A DNA stretch of 64,000 bases from Agathobaculum sp. NTUH-O15-33 (lineage in GTDB: Bacteria > Bacillota > Clostridia > Oscillospirales > Butyricicoccaceae): the NCBI RefSeq assembly GCF_033193315.1, contig NZ_CP136187.1, positions 2,046,001 through 2,110,000 on the forward strand, read 5' to 3'. Position 1 is the stretch's first letter. Each line of letters opens with the position of its first letter. Shown piece after piece: positions 8,358 to 16,035 of the stretch. The translations under genes were made by a program, and so were the position numbers. A model generated the notes under the pieces. The model saw only the letters and a list, made by a program, of their open reading frames with translations, had not been told where the DNA came from and searched no databases.

Positions 8358-9743
8358 ATGATTTACGATTATGATATTGCAGTCATCGGCGGCGGTCCCG
8401 GTGGGTACGTCGCCGCCATCAAAGCGGCGCAGCGCGGCAAAAAAACCTGTATCATAGAATCCACTTACATTGGCGGCACCTGCCTGAACGTGGGGTGCAT
8501 CCCAACAAAGACGCTGATTAGGAACGCCAATCTCCTCCACGAGGTCAAGGAATCTGCAAAATTCGGCATAACCGGCGTTGCGGCGAATCAAATCGGGGTT
8601 GATATGAAAGCGGTACAGACGCGCAAAGAAGGCGTGGTCAAGCAGCTTACGCAGGGCGTCAAAAGCCTGTTGACTGCAAACGGCGCAAAAATCATAACCG
8701 GCTCCGCCCGCTTTATAGACGAGCACACCATCTCCATCGGAGGCAATCAGATCACCGCCCAGTATTTCATTATTGCGACCGGCTCCGCAAGCGTCATGCC
8801 AAGCTTTATCACGCTGGAAGGGGCCAATCATATTCTTACCAGCACGGAAATGCTTTCGCTCAACGCCCTGCCCCAGACAATCGCTATTATCGGCGGCGGC
8901 GTGATCGGTGTGGAGTTTGCATATTTGCTCCATAACATGGGCGTTAAAGTCACCGTGATCGAGCTAATGGAGCACATTCTGCCCATGGTTGACCATGAGA
9001 TCTCCGACCGTGCAAAAAAACGCCTGTCAAAAGACGGCGTCGTCTTTCATCTGGGCGCGCGCGTGGAAAAAATATGCGACGACGCGGTCCATTTTACCGT
9101 GGGCGCCGAAAGTAAATCCGTGAAAGCCGACATGGTGTTCATGGCGGTTGGCCGCGCGCCCTATACGGAAGGGCTGGACGCTGGAAAAATCGGTATTGCG
9201 TTTGAACGGAACGCGATCAAGGTCGATGCGCAGCTCCGCACCAATATCCCGCATATCTTCGCGATCGGCGACGTCAATGGCAAAGTGATGCTCGCGCACA
9301 CCGCTTCGGCCGAAGCGGAAACGGTGGTGGACTGCGTTTGTGGGAATGAAAAGTCCATGCGCTATGACCGTATCCCATCCTGCATCTACTTAGAGCCCGA
9401 GATTGCCTGCATCGGCCTGACAGAAGCACAGGCGCGCGAACAGTATGGCGACCGGATTCAGGTAGGTAAGTTTCCCGCCATTGCAAGCGGCAAAGCTCTG
9501 GTTGAGGGCGATACCGACGGTATGTACAAGATGATTCTGCACGGCGAATACGGCGAGATTTTGGGCGCGCATTTCTATGGCCCGCATGCAACCGAGATGA
9601 TCGCTGAAATCGCGCTGGCGATGCAGACCGAAGCCACTGCCGACGAAATCATCGACACCATCCATCCGCATCCGACGGTCAGCGAAATGATCCGGGAAAC
9701 CGTGCTTGCCGCATGGACGGGCAAAGCAATTCACAACCTCTAA
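8358..9743 (+). CDS. lpdA: Dihydrolipoamide dehydrogenase (E3)
   Basis: This FAD- and NAD-dependent disulfide oxidoreductase re-oxidises the lipoyl arm of E2. It is 461 residues, full length. Visible motifs are the FAD-binding GGGPGGYVAAI, the redox-active pair Cys42/Cys47 in GGTCLNVGCIPTK, the NAD-binding IGGGVIGVEFA, a second FAD motif FAIGDVN, and the C-terminal interface HPHPTVSE with catalytic His438 and Glu443. It is the fourth gene of the operon, starting 11 bases after E2. No N-terminal lipoyl domain is fused, unlike some clostridial AcoL proteins. Confidence 0.95.
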   Translation: MIYDYDIAVIGGGPGGYVAAIKAAQRGKKTCIIESTYIGGTCLNVGCIPTKTLIRNANLLHEVKESAKFGITGVAANQIGVDMKAVQTRKEGVVKQLTQGVKSLLTANGAKIITGSARFIDEHTISIGGNQITAQYFIIATGSASVMPSFITLEGANHILTSTEMLSLNALPQTIAIIGGGVIGVEFAYLLHNMGVKVTVIELMEHILPMVDHEISDRAKKRLSKDGVVFHLGARVEKICDDAVHFTVGAESKSVKADMVFMAVGRAPYTEGLDAGKIGIAFERNAIKVDAQLRTNIPHIFAIGDVNGKVMLAHTASAEAETVVDCVCGNEKSMRYDRIPSCIYLEPEIACIGLTEAQAREQYGDRIQVGKFPAIASGKALVEGDTDGMYKMILHGEYGEILGAHFYGPHATEMIAEIALAMQTEATADEIIDTIHPHPTVSEMIRETVLAAWTGKAIHNL

Positions 9744-9776
9744 CATGCCCATATGACTTGAGGAAGGATGATCACT

Positions 9777-10967
9777 TTGCGTGCATTGCCTATGGAATAT
9801 CAAACGCTTCCGTTGACCGCGGCTTATATTCTCCCAGCTTTTCGCGGAAAAAGCAAGCCCATTGGCTTCCCGATCGCGCGGCATTTGCCCGCTCCCTCCA
9901 TCACGCGAAACGCATTTGTATCCGCATATTCCGACCTGCCCGCCGTTTGGATCGGTTGTTGTGAGAGCATGGGCGCATTATACGACCAGCTTCGTGCACT
10001 GCCGAAAAACACCTCGGTTCTGGGCATTGAAAATATCGGCGTTTTCTCGTGCGCCGAAACTCCCGCGCGTGCGGATGCGCTTCTGGAGCAATTCACCGGC
10101 TGCGATACGGTCGCGTCTGCGGAACCCGCGCTGCCGTACGGAGTCCTGCACGGACGCATTGCCGTAATCACCGGCGCAGCGCAGGGCTTCGGCAAGGGCA
10201 TTGCGCAAGTGCTTCTCGATGCGGGCGCTTATGTTGTCCTGTCCGATATCAACCAGACAACGCTTGCCGCCACTGCACATGCGTTTTCGGAGCGGTATGG
10301 GCCGGACCGGGTTTATACCGTCATCGGAGACGTCTCCAGCGACGACGGCATCAGCCGGCTCTGTGAACAGGCGGTTTTGCATTACGGCGGTATCGACGTC
10401 ATGCTCAGCAACGCGGGCATCGTCATAGCAGGCGATCTGGAAAACATGACTTCCGAGGTCATGAAAAAGATATCAGATATCAATTATGTCGGTTATTTCC
10501 GGTGTGTCAAGTACGCATCCCGCTTTATGAAAATTCAGTCGGCTTTTGATGCGGATTACACAGCTGACATTATACAAATCAATTCGGTTGCCGGCCTTAT
10601 TGGATATCAAAAAAATTTCGCCTACTGCGGCAGCAAATTCGGCGCGCTTGGCCTTACCGAGTGCTTTGCGAAAGAACTGCTTCCCTATCGCATCAAGGTC
10701 AACGCCATATGTCCGGGCAATTATTATGACGGTCCCCTATGGAGCGATCCGGAAAAAGGCCTTTTTATCCAGTACCTAAAGGCCGGCAAGATCCCGGGTG
10801 GCAAAACCGTTCAGGATTCCATCGACTATTATATGCAAAAGGAACCGCTTCACCGAGGCTGCACCGCTGAAGACATTGCGCAAGCGGTCCTTTACTGCCT
10901 TGTTCAGCAGTTTGAAACCGGCGTCTATATCCCGGTGACCGGCGGCCTTGCAATGGGTTTCGTCTGA
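9777..10967 (+). CDS. SDR-family dehydrogenase with ~130-residue N-terminal extension
   Basis: This is an NAD(P)-dependent short-chain dehydrogenase of about 396 residues, clearly longer than the usual 250. The SDR core begins near residue 130 with the nucleotide motif TGAAQGFGKG, then NAG, the catalytic Ser (QINSVAG) and YxxxK (YCGSK). The C-terminal half resembles sorbitol-6-phosphate/polyol dehydrogenases (GPLW, EPLHRGCTAEDIA, VTGG). The N-terminal part (VLGIENIGVFSCAET) resembles the junction region of aldolase-dehydrogenase fusions such as the RhaE type, so it may be a remnant of such a fusion (inference). A TTG at 9777 is well spaced from AGGAAGG; the ATG at 9768 abuts it. It follows the dehydrogenase operon by 33 bases and may reduce an acetoin-like or polyol-related substrate. 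Confidence 0.8.
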   Translation: MRALPMEYQTLPLTAAYILPAFRGKSKPIGFPIARHLPAPSITRNAFVSAYSDLPAVWIGCCESMGALYDQLRALPKNTSVLGIENIGVFSCAETPARADALLEQFTGCDTVASAEPALPYGVLHGRIAVITGAAQGFGKGIAQVLLDAGAYVVLSDINQTTLAATAHAFSERYGPDRVYTVIGDVSSDDGISRLCEQAVLHYGGIDVMLSNAGIVIAGDLENMTSEVMKKISDINYVGYFRCVKYASRFMKIQSAFDADYTADIIQINSVAGLIGYQKNFAYCGSKFGALGLTECFAKELLPYRIKVNAICPGNYYDGPLWSDPEKGLFIQYLKAGKIPGGKTVQDSIDYYMQKEPLHRGCTAEDIAQAVLYCLVQQFETGVYIPVTGGLAMGFV

Positions 10968-10983
10968 CTGTTTCTCTCTTCGG

Positions 10984-11021
10984 ATGACCAACCACAAGGA
11001 GCACTCCTGCCGGTTGGTCAT
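10984..11021 (+). promoter_or_regulatory. Perfect stem-loop ahead of lplA
   Basis: ATGACCAACC (10984-10993) pairs perfectly with GGTTGGTCAT (11012-11021), with a smaller AGGAG/CTCCT stem inside the loop. There is no following T-run. The structure lies between the SDR gene and the lplA ribosome binding site. It could be an mRNA processing/stability structure or an operator; the sequence does not decide. Confidence 0.5.
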
Positions 11022-11066
11022 TCGACTATCTATACCGCTGTTTTCACCAAGGAGGTGCCCATACCA

Positions 11067-12059
11067 ATGCGTTATATTGAAACCTATTCCACCGATCCCT
11101 ATTTCAACCTTGCCGCGGAAGAATATATTTTCGAGCGTATGGATCGTTCGCATGCATACCTGCTTCTTTGGCAAAACGATAACGCTATTGTCGTAGGCAA
11201 GTATCAAAACACCATACAAGAGATTAATTTTTCGTTTGTCCGTGATCATGGCATCCGTGTTGTACGCCGTTTGTCCGGCGGCGGCGCTGTCTATCACGAT
11301 TTGGGCAATCTGAATTTTTCATTTATCACGGATGCGCAATCCGCGGATGAAATAAATTTCAAGGCATTTTGCATGCCTGTTATTCAGACTCTGCACTCGC
11401 TTGGGATTACAGCCGAGCTGAATGGACGCAACGACATTGCCATCAATGGTCAGAAAATTTCCGGCAACGCGCAGTATATCAAAAACGGCCGCCGTTTGAG
11501 CCACGGGACGCTTCTTTTCCACGCCGATCTTAACATCGTTTCTCAATCCTTGCGTGTTAACGCTGACAAAATCCGCTCAAAAGGAGTCGCCTCGGTTTCG
11601 AGCCGTGTAACGAATATCTATCCGCATTTGCCTACCAAGCTTACGCTGTACGAGTTTAAGGAAATTTTTCTCCGTCATATCCCATGCGGCGAGCATCTCA
11701 CGCCTTATTCCTTTACGCCCGATGATGTGCAGTCGATCTGCGCTTTGCGCGATGAAAAATACCGCACATGGGAATGGAATTACGGCCGTTCCCCACAATA
11801 TCAGATTCAAAAACAGCGTTATTTTGAAGGGTGCGGCACAGTGGAGCTCTCCATGTCCGTGGCGCAGGGCGGCGCGATCACCGGATTATCGTTTTTTGGC
11901 GATTATTTCAGCGTTTCCGATCCAACTGTGCTGGCGCGCGCCCTCGTTGGCATCCCCTGCCGCTTTGAAGCGGTATTGGCGCGCTTGTCCATGTTTGATG
12001 TCGGCTCCTATTTTCTTTCCCTTTCCGCCGAGCGGCTTGCGGCGCTTATCACTTCATAG
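11067..12059 (+). CDS. lplA: Lipoate-protein ligase A
   Basis: This enzyme attaches lipoate, via lipoyl-AMP, to the lipoyl lysine of E2 or GcvH. The 330-residue protein contains the biotin/lipoate ligase core RRLSGGGAVYHDLGNLNFSFI (the RRxSGGGAVYHD signature). It also has the lysine-bearing KISGNAQ and the HGTLLF strand, followed by an accessory C-terminal domain (YRTWEWNYGRSP). An upstream GTG at 11055 overlaps the AAGGAGG; the ATG at 11067 has an 11-base spacing and is preferred. It lies downstream of the E1-E2-E3 operon on the same strand, consistent with maturing E2 from scavenged lipoate. Confidence 0.94.
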   Translation: MRYIETYSTDPYFNLAAEEYIFERMDRSHAYLLLWQNDNAIVVGKYQNTIQEINFSFVRDHGIRVVRRLSGGGAVYHDLGNLNFSFITDAQSADEINFKAFCMPVIQTLHSLGITAELNGRNDIAINGQKISGNAQYIKNGRRLSHGTLLFHADLNIVSQSLRVNADKIRSKGVASVSSRVTNIYPHLPTKLTLYEFKEIFLRHIPCGEHLTPYSFTPDDVQSICALRDEKYRTWEWNYGRSPQYQIQKQRYFEGCGTVELSMSVAQGGAITGLSFFGDYFSVSDPTVLARALVGIPCRFEAVLARLSMFDVGSYFLSLSAERLAALITS

Positions 12060-12112
12060 AAGCCGTATCGTTTCGCAACCGCGGCCGTTGTTCGCCGCAT
12101 CCCCATCGTCAT

Positions 12113-12565
12113 TTAGACCCGCATCGGGAGGGGCGTATCCTTGACGATTATGCCGGAAAGGACAATGTTGGTTTTTACACCGGTCACATAGTTCAGTTCC
12201 GACAGCTGACTGACAAAGGCGTTGACGTCGTCAAGATCATAGGCCACCACCTTGATCAAGAAATCGAACTCGCCGGTGATGTTATTACACTCCATGACAT
12301 AGGGCAATGTCATCAGATCCTTTACCAGCAACGGATAAGCGCCCGGCAGCTGGGTCTTTACCATCACAAAGGCGGTCACTTGCTGTCCCAGCTTTTTCTG
12401 ATTGAGCACCACCGTGTAGCGGCTGATGATCCCGCTTTGCTCCATTCTATGAATGCGCTCTATGACGGCCGACACAGACATGTTCACTTCCTGCCCGATC
12501 GTTGACGCCTTGACGCGGGCGTTCTTTTGCAGGCGCTGTAATATTTTCAGATCTGTCGAATCCAT
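12113..12565 (-). CDS. Lrp/AsnC-family transcriptional regulator
   Basis: The 150-residue protein has an N-terminal helix-turn-helix (MDSTDLKILQRLQKNARVKA, then VNMSVSAVIERIHRMEQSGII), which is the Lrp signature. It also has a C-terminal RAM/AsnC ligand-binding domain (VKTQLPGAYPLLVKDLMTLPYVMECNNITGEFDFLIKV). The ATG at 12565 is preceded by GGGAGGAG; a longer in-frame start at 12601 is less likely. It converges with lplA. The regulated genes are not evident; amino acid or 2-oxoacid metabolism nearby (for example the alanine dehydrogenase at 19413) is only a guess. Confidence 0.93.
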   Translation of the reverse strand: MDSTDLKILQRLQKNARVKASTIGQEVNMSVSAVIERIHRMEQSGIISRYTVVLNQKKLGQQVTAFVMVKTQLPGAYPLLVKDLMTLPYVMECNNITGEFDFLIKVVAYDLDDVNAFVSQLSELNYVTGVKTNIVLSGIIVKDTPLPMRV

Positions 12566-12904
12566 AAGGCTCCTCCCTTTCCATTCCGCACTGGTTTTCA
12601 AAGTGCTTCATTAATCAGTCCAGTAAACATCATACCAACAAGATCACTAAAATAAAGCCGCCGCCCGTTGCCGAAGTAACAGGCGGCGGGTTCGCATAAA
12701 GAATGGAATACGCTATTGCTTACCGTAAGAATGGGAGTATTAAAAATTAAGGCTTAAAAGCAGATCGTGGTAGTAATCGGTGAGAGATGAGATCAAAAGC
12801 TAAGGTGTTGGAGGAATACAATAGCGAAAGATCCATTCTTATTGCTATAAGGCGTAACCGCAGACAGTTCCTGATCGTGCCACGGTTCTACATGCGCGGC
12901 GTGT
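12566..12904. other. Gene-free stretch between Lrp and iron alcohol dehydrogenase genes
   Basis: This 339-base stretch has no convincing gene. It contains a strong minus-strand terminator at 12657-12690 and about 210 bases between that terminator and the dehydrogenase stop. A short plus-strand open frame (12787-12972) has no plausible start signal, runs antisense into the dehydrogenase gene and is rejected. The segment 12700-12900 may be a long 3' untranslated region or a decayed gene. Confidence 0.5.
12657..12690 (-). terminator. Rho-independent terminator with UUCG loop
   Basis: CCGCCGCC (minus strand, from 12689 to 12682) pairs with GGCGGCGG (12665 to 12658). The inner part closes on a TTCG tetraloop, and CTTTATTTT follows on the minus strand. 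It would terminate transcription coming from the iron alcohol dehydrogenase gene, 215 bases after its stop. Confidence 0.8.
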
Positions 12905-14065
12905 TTAGAGGCCTTCCTTCAAGAAAGCGGCGATGGCCTCCGGCGCGATCTGCTGCGCGGACATTTGCGTGATCGGATCCTGCGCGATATATTGCAAGAC
13001 TGTAATGATCTGATCCTCGGTGACGCCATACTGTCCCCAGCGCTTTATTCCAAAGCTTTCGTTAAACGAGCGTATGCGCTCCGAGACGCAGTCGCCGATC
13101 TGCTCAGGAGTCAGACCGTCCACATCGGCCGCACCGAATATTTTTGCGACGGTTGCCATCTTTTCAGGCAGCGCACGGCTTTCTTCGCGCACGATCAGCG
13201 GCATTGCCAACGCGCATGCGGCCCCGTGATGGATGTGCGCCAACGCGCCGACCGCATGGGCGATGGAATGGCCAAAATGCACGCTGCTGCGGTTAAAGGC
13301 CATGCCTGCCATGGTCGAGGCCGTCAGCAGCATACCGAGATCGTCTACCCGCGGCTCTTCGGTATATGCCTTGGGCAGATACGCAGCGATCATTTGGATC
13401 GCACCGAGCGCCAGAGCGTCCGAAATCGGGCTGGCGGCAACGCTGGTGTACGCTTCCAGACTGTGCGCCAGCGCGTCAAGCGCGGTCTGCGCAACCAACT
13501 GTAAGGGCAGCTTGGTGAGCAGGGCCGGATCGAGCAGCGCGATATCCGGCGCGGCATAACCATCCCAGAAGGGAAGCTTGCGGTTCGTTTCGGTATCGTA
13601 GACAACGCCGCCGTCCGTAACTTCGCTGCCCGTGCCGCAGGTGGTCGGAATCGTAGCGAGCACGACATTGCGGCGATTGGGTACTGCGTCCATACCAACA
13701 AAGTTTAAGATATCCCCCTCGTTGCTTAGCATGACGGCGATCGCCTTGGCGATATCCAGACAACTGCCGCCGCCCAGCGCCACGATCGCGGAGATCTTAT
13801 GCGTTTGGGCGAATGCGGCGCCCTCCCTAATAATTTCGACCGGCGCGTCGGAGGCAACTTTATCAAAATTCGCGAGGATGTAACCGGCCGCGCGCAACGA
13901 ATGCTCTATGTTGTCTACAAGGCCGGATGCCTTGACGTTTTTTCCATGTACCAACATAACGGTAGCGTTTGCGGGCACGCCGGCCTTTTGCACCATCTGC
14001 CCGATCAAAGCGGAGCACCCTTCTCCGTAGGTGATCATCGGCTGCGCATGAAACATGTATTGCAT
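12905..14065 (-). CDS. Iron-containing (group III) alcohol dehydrogenase
   Basis: This is an NAD(P)-dependent, Fe2+-type alcohol dehydrogenase of 386 residues, full family length. It has the cofactor motif VALGGGSCLDIAKA, the TIPTTCGTGSEVT stretch and the metal-binding histidines in SVHFGHSIAHAVGALAHIHHGAACALAMP. It would interconvert an alcohol or diol with its aldehyde or ketone; substrate not determined (1,2-propanediol, butanol, lactaldehyde and others share this fold). It is divergent from a MerR-type regulator, and its promoter has the 19-bp spacer typical of MerR activation, so it is probably induced by that regulator's ligand. Confidence 0.94.
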   Translation of the reverse strand: MQYMFHAQPMITYGEGCSALIGQMVQKAGVPANATVMLVHGKNVKASGLVDNIEHSLRAAGYILANFDKVASDAPVEIIREGAAFAQTHKISAIVALGGGSCLDIAKAIAVMLSNEGDILNFVGMDAVPNRRNVVLATIPTTCGTGSEVTDGGVVYDTETNRKLPFWDGYAAPDIALLDPALLTKLPLQLVAQTALDALAHSLEAYTSVAASPISDALALGAIQMIAAYLPKAYTEEPRVDDLGMLLTASTMAGMAFNRSSVHFGHSIAHAVGALAHIHHGAACALAMPLIVREESRALPEKMATVAKIFGAADVDGLTPEQIGDCVSERIRSFNESFGIKRWGQYGVTEDQIITVLQYIAQDPITQMSAQQIAPEAIAAFLKEGL

Positions 14066-14104
14066 ATGCTTTTTTCTCCTTTCCTTTTCACCCCTGTAAT
14101 AAGA

Positions 14105-14133
14105 TTGACAAGCTATTTCCCTTGCTTTATACT
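14105..14133 (+). promoter_or_regulatory. Sigma-A promoter of the MerR gene
   Basis: TTGACA (14105-14110) and TATACT (14128-14133) are separated by exactly 17 bases and lie 45 bases upstream of the MerR start codon. It overlaps the divergent alcohol dehydrogenase promoter, which would allow autoregulation. Confidence 0.8.
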
Positions 14134-14134
14134 C

Positions 14135-14165
14135 ATTATAAAGTCTAATATAATATGAGAGTCAA
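14135..14165 (-). promoter_or_regulatory. MerR-type promoter (19-bp spacer) of the alcohol dehydrogenase gene
   Basis: On the minus strand TTGACT (14160-14165) and the consensus TATAAT (14135-14140) are separated by 19 bases instead of 17. The spacer contains an imperfect dyad (CTCAT...ATGAG). Overlong spacers with a dyad are the defining feature of promoters activated by MerR-family proteins, which twist the DNA to bring the two hexamers into phase. Confidence 0.8.
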
Positions 14166-14177
14166 GGGGGAATTTGC

Positions 14178-14990
14178 ATGGAAAGAGATAAAAATTCACT
14201 TTTATCGATCGGACAGCTATCCAAACTTACCGATGTTTCTATGACCTCGTTGCGCTATTATGACAAACTTGGGATTCTTCGCCCCGCTTACATCGACCCG
14301 CAAAGCGGATACCGCTATTACAGCTTTTCGCAGGGTTATATGGTATTTGCGATCCAGCAATGTGTTGCGCTCGGCATACCGCTCAGCAGCTTTGATTCGT
14401 TTACTCAAAACGACCAGCAAATCCTTTTCTCAAAGGTCATAGAGACGGGCCGTTCGGTTGCCGAACAGAAAATAGAAGAAATCAAAAGTAATTTAAAACG
14501 GTTGGAGGACGTGAAAGCCCTGATCGATCATGCTGAGAAATGCATAAACAGCCAAGGGGTGTATGACTGTATCATACCAGAGAAAACGTATTGGATCACA
14601 AAATACGAAGGCACTATGGGCAACCCTGAGTTCAGCAAAAAATTTATCAATACCTATTGTGGACTTATCAGACGCAATCAGAAACGTGGGGATGATTTTG
14701 GCATATTGGCGCTTGAGGAGAATAATATATTACAAAAATATCTTTATATACAGCTGGATACATCCTATAACGCCCCTCCCAAAGCGGCCAATGTATTGAC
14801 GCTTCCAGCCGCCAGATACCGGTGTCTGGTCCAAAACGAAAGCAACATTGACAATGCTCCAAAGTTTTTTCCTGAACTATTTTGTTTGCACTATAAAAAA
14901 ATCATTTTTGACACCGAATTATTTACCGGAAACTATAATTTTCAAGCGCCTATGTACGAATTGCGTTGCCTGCTGCCGGCGGACAATTAG
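14178..14990 (+). CDS. MerR-family transcriptional regulator (BmrR-like layout)
   Basis: The 270-residue protein has an N-terminal MerR winged helix: LSIGQLSKLTDVSMTSLRYYDKLGIL, with PAYIDPQSGYRYYS matching the wing. A coiled-coil dimer helix follows (about 85-120, IEEIKSNLKRLEDVKALI). The ~150-residue C-terminal domain has the size of a GyrI-like ligand-binding domain as in BmrR. The ribosome binding site is AAGGGGG. It is divergent from the iron alcohol dehydrogenase and shares a 112-base control region. It is probably an activator responding to a small organic molecule (inference). Confidence 0.92.
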   Translation: MERDKNSLLSIGQLSKLTDVSMTSLRYYDKLGILRPAYIDPQSGYRYYSFSQGYMVFAIQQCVALGIPLSSFDSFTQNDQQILFSKVIETGRSVAEQKIEEIKSNLKRLEDVKALIDHAEKCINSQGVYDCIIPEKTYWITKYEGTMGNPEFSKKFINTYCGLIRRNQKRGDDFGILALEENNILQKYLYIQLDTSYNAPPKAANVLTLPAARYRCLVQNESNIDNAPKFFPELFCLHYKKIIFDTELFTGNYNFQAPMYELRCLLPADN

Positions 14991-14995
14991 CGCGC

Positions 14996-15046
14996 AAAAA
15001 GTGCGACGTTTCCCACCCCATTTGGGGCGGATACGCCGCTCTTTTT
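14996..15046. terminator. Bidirectional terminator between MerR and acetamidase genes
   Basis: An imperfect stem (AAAAAGTGCGACG...ACCCC, then GGGGCG...CGCCGCTCTTTTT) is closed by an ATTT loop. It has an A-run on one side and a T-run on the other. It lies just after the MerR stop and downstream of the convergent acetamidase gene, so it can serve both strands. Confidence 0.7.
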
Positions 15047-15096
15047 GCGGGGATTGTATTACTAAGCCTGTTTGATATAAAAAGAACTACAGCTTG

Positions 15097-16011
15097 TCAG
15101 CCTTTAAAAAGAGGCACAAAGTCTTTATGAACGGACAAGGCAATGATGGAGGGAAAGAGGCGGTCGTTGCCCTGGCAAATTTGCGCGTCGCAGACGCTGG
15201 TGATCATGGCGGCGGCGTTAGTCCGGGACACCCCCGCGTAGTCTTGCAGAAACTGCAGCATGTCAGCGGATGCCAAATTGAGGGCGTCTTGAAACTCGGG
15301 AGCCGTTGCAATGGTCCAAAGCTCATCACCCTTGCGCAGCAACGGACCGTTAATCTTCACGCCCTTCACCTTCTCCACGGAAAGCTCTACGGTCGCAGGC
15401 ATTTCAATGCCGGAGGTCATCAGTTCCCCGGCGCCCATGGAGCCATGAACATCGCCGACCAGCAGCAATGCCTGCTCCATATAAACCGGCAGATAGAGCT
15501 CCGTCCCCGCTTCCACAAAACGGCAATCCATGTTCCCGCCATATGTGCCCGACAAAGAGGTGGGCGTTATGTTTGTGGGGGTCACGCCGATCGTGCCGAT
15601 ATGTGGGCGGAGCGGGATGGAAAGGCCGGTCTCCATTTCAATCCGTTCGCCCTTTAGCTCCCCGAAAATGGCCGTGGGCTCACTGGAAACGTCTTTAATG
15701 ACACCAAAGCCGGGTATGAATACCACGTATCCACGCGCGCCCTGCTCAATGGTGATCGAATGAATCGTGATTTTTATGGTGTCGCCCGCATGGACGTCCT
15801 TGATGGCGATGGGGCCCGTGCTTGGGTTCATTTTCGGGATGGGCTGGGAGAGATCGGGCGCTGTCGAGCGATAGTCCGCAAGGGTCTTCATACGGCCGCC
15901 GCGGGAGTCGTGCGTTTCTACCCGAAACCGCTCTCCCAGTTCCACTTTCATGCAAGGCTGATGAGCAGGATCAAAAGTATATTGTGTGTTATCTCTGGAA
16001 AGCAGTTGCAT
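15097..16011 (-). CDS. Acetamidase/formamidase family protein
   Basis: This is a hydrolase of the FmdA/AmdA family, 304 residues. These enzymes release ammonia from formamide, acetamide or related short amides in the cytoplasm. Family features include GPIAIKDVHAGDTIKITIHSI, the GTIGVTPTNI and GGNMDCR segments and LLVGDVHGSMGAGEL. The start is supported by CGGAGG. It lies 24 bases after a permease gene, a typical pairing in which the permease would import the amide or an organic acid. True substrate unknown. Confidence 0.92.
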   Translation of the reverse strand: MQLLSRDNTQYTFDPAHQPCMKVELGERFRVETHDSRGGRMKTLADYRSTAPDLSQPIPKMNPSTGPIAIKDVHAGDTIKITIHSITIEQGARGYVVFIPGFGVIKDVSSEPTAIFGELKGERIEMETGLSIPLRPHIGTIGVTPTNITPTSLSGTYGGNMDCRFVEAGTELYLPVYMEQALLLVGDVHGSMGAGELMTSGIEMPATVELSVEKVKGVKINGPLLRKGDELWTIATAPEFQDALNLASADMLQFLQDYAGVSRTNAAAMITSVCDAQICQGNDRLFPSIIALSVHKDFVPLFKG

Positions 16012-16035
16012 GTCAATACCTCCGTTTATTTGGGT

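Noticed and set aside
12868..12885. TGGCACG word on the minus strand resembling a sigma-54 -24 element
   Set aside because: No GC at the required -12 position, and it lies inside the 3' region of a gene with no start codon downstream.
12787..12972. A short plus-strand open frame between the Lrp and alcohol dehydrogenase genes
   Set aside because: No convincing domain and no well-spaced start signal, and it runs antisense into the dehydrogenase gene; it may be a fragment of decayed DNA.
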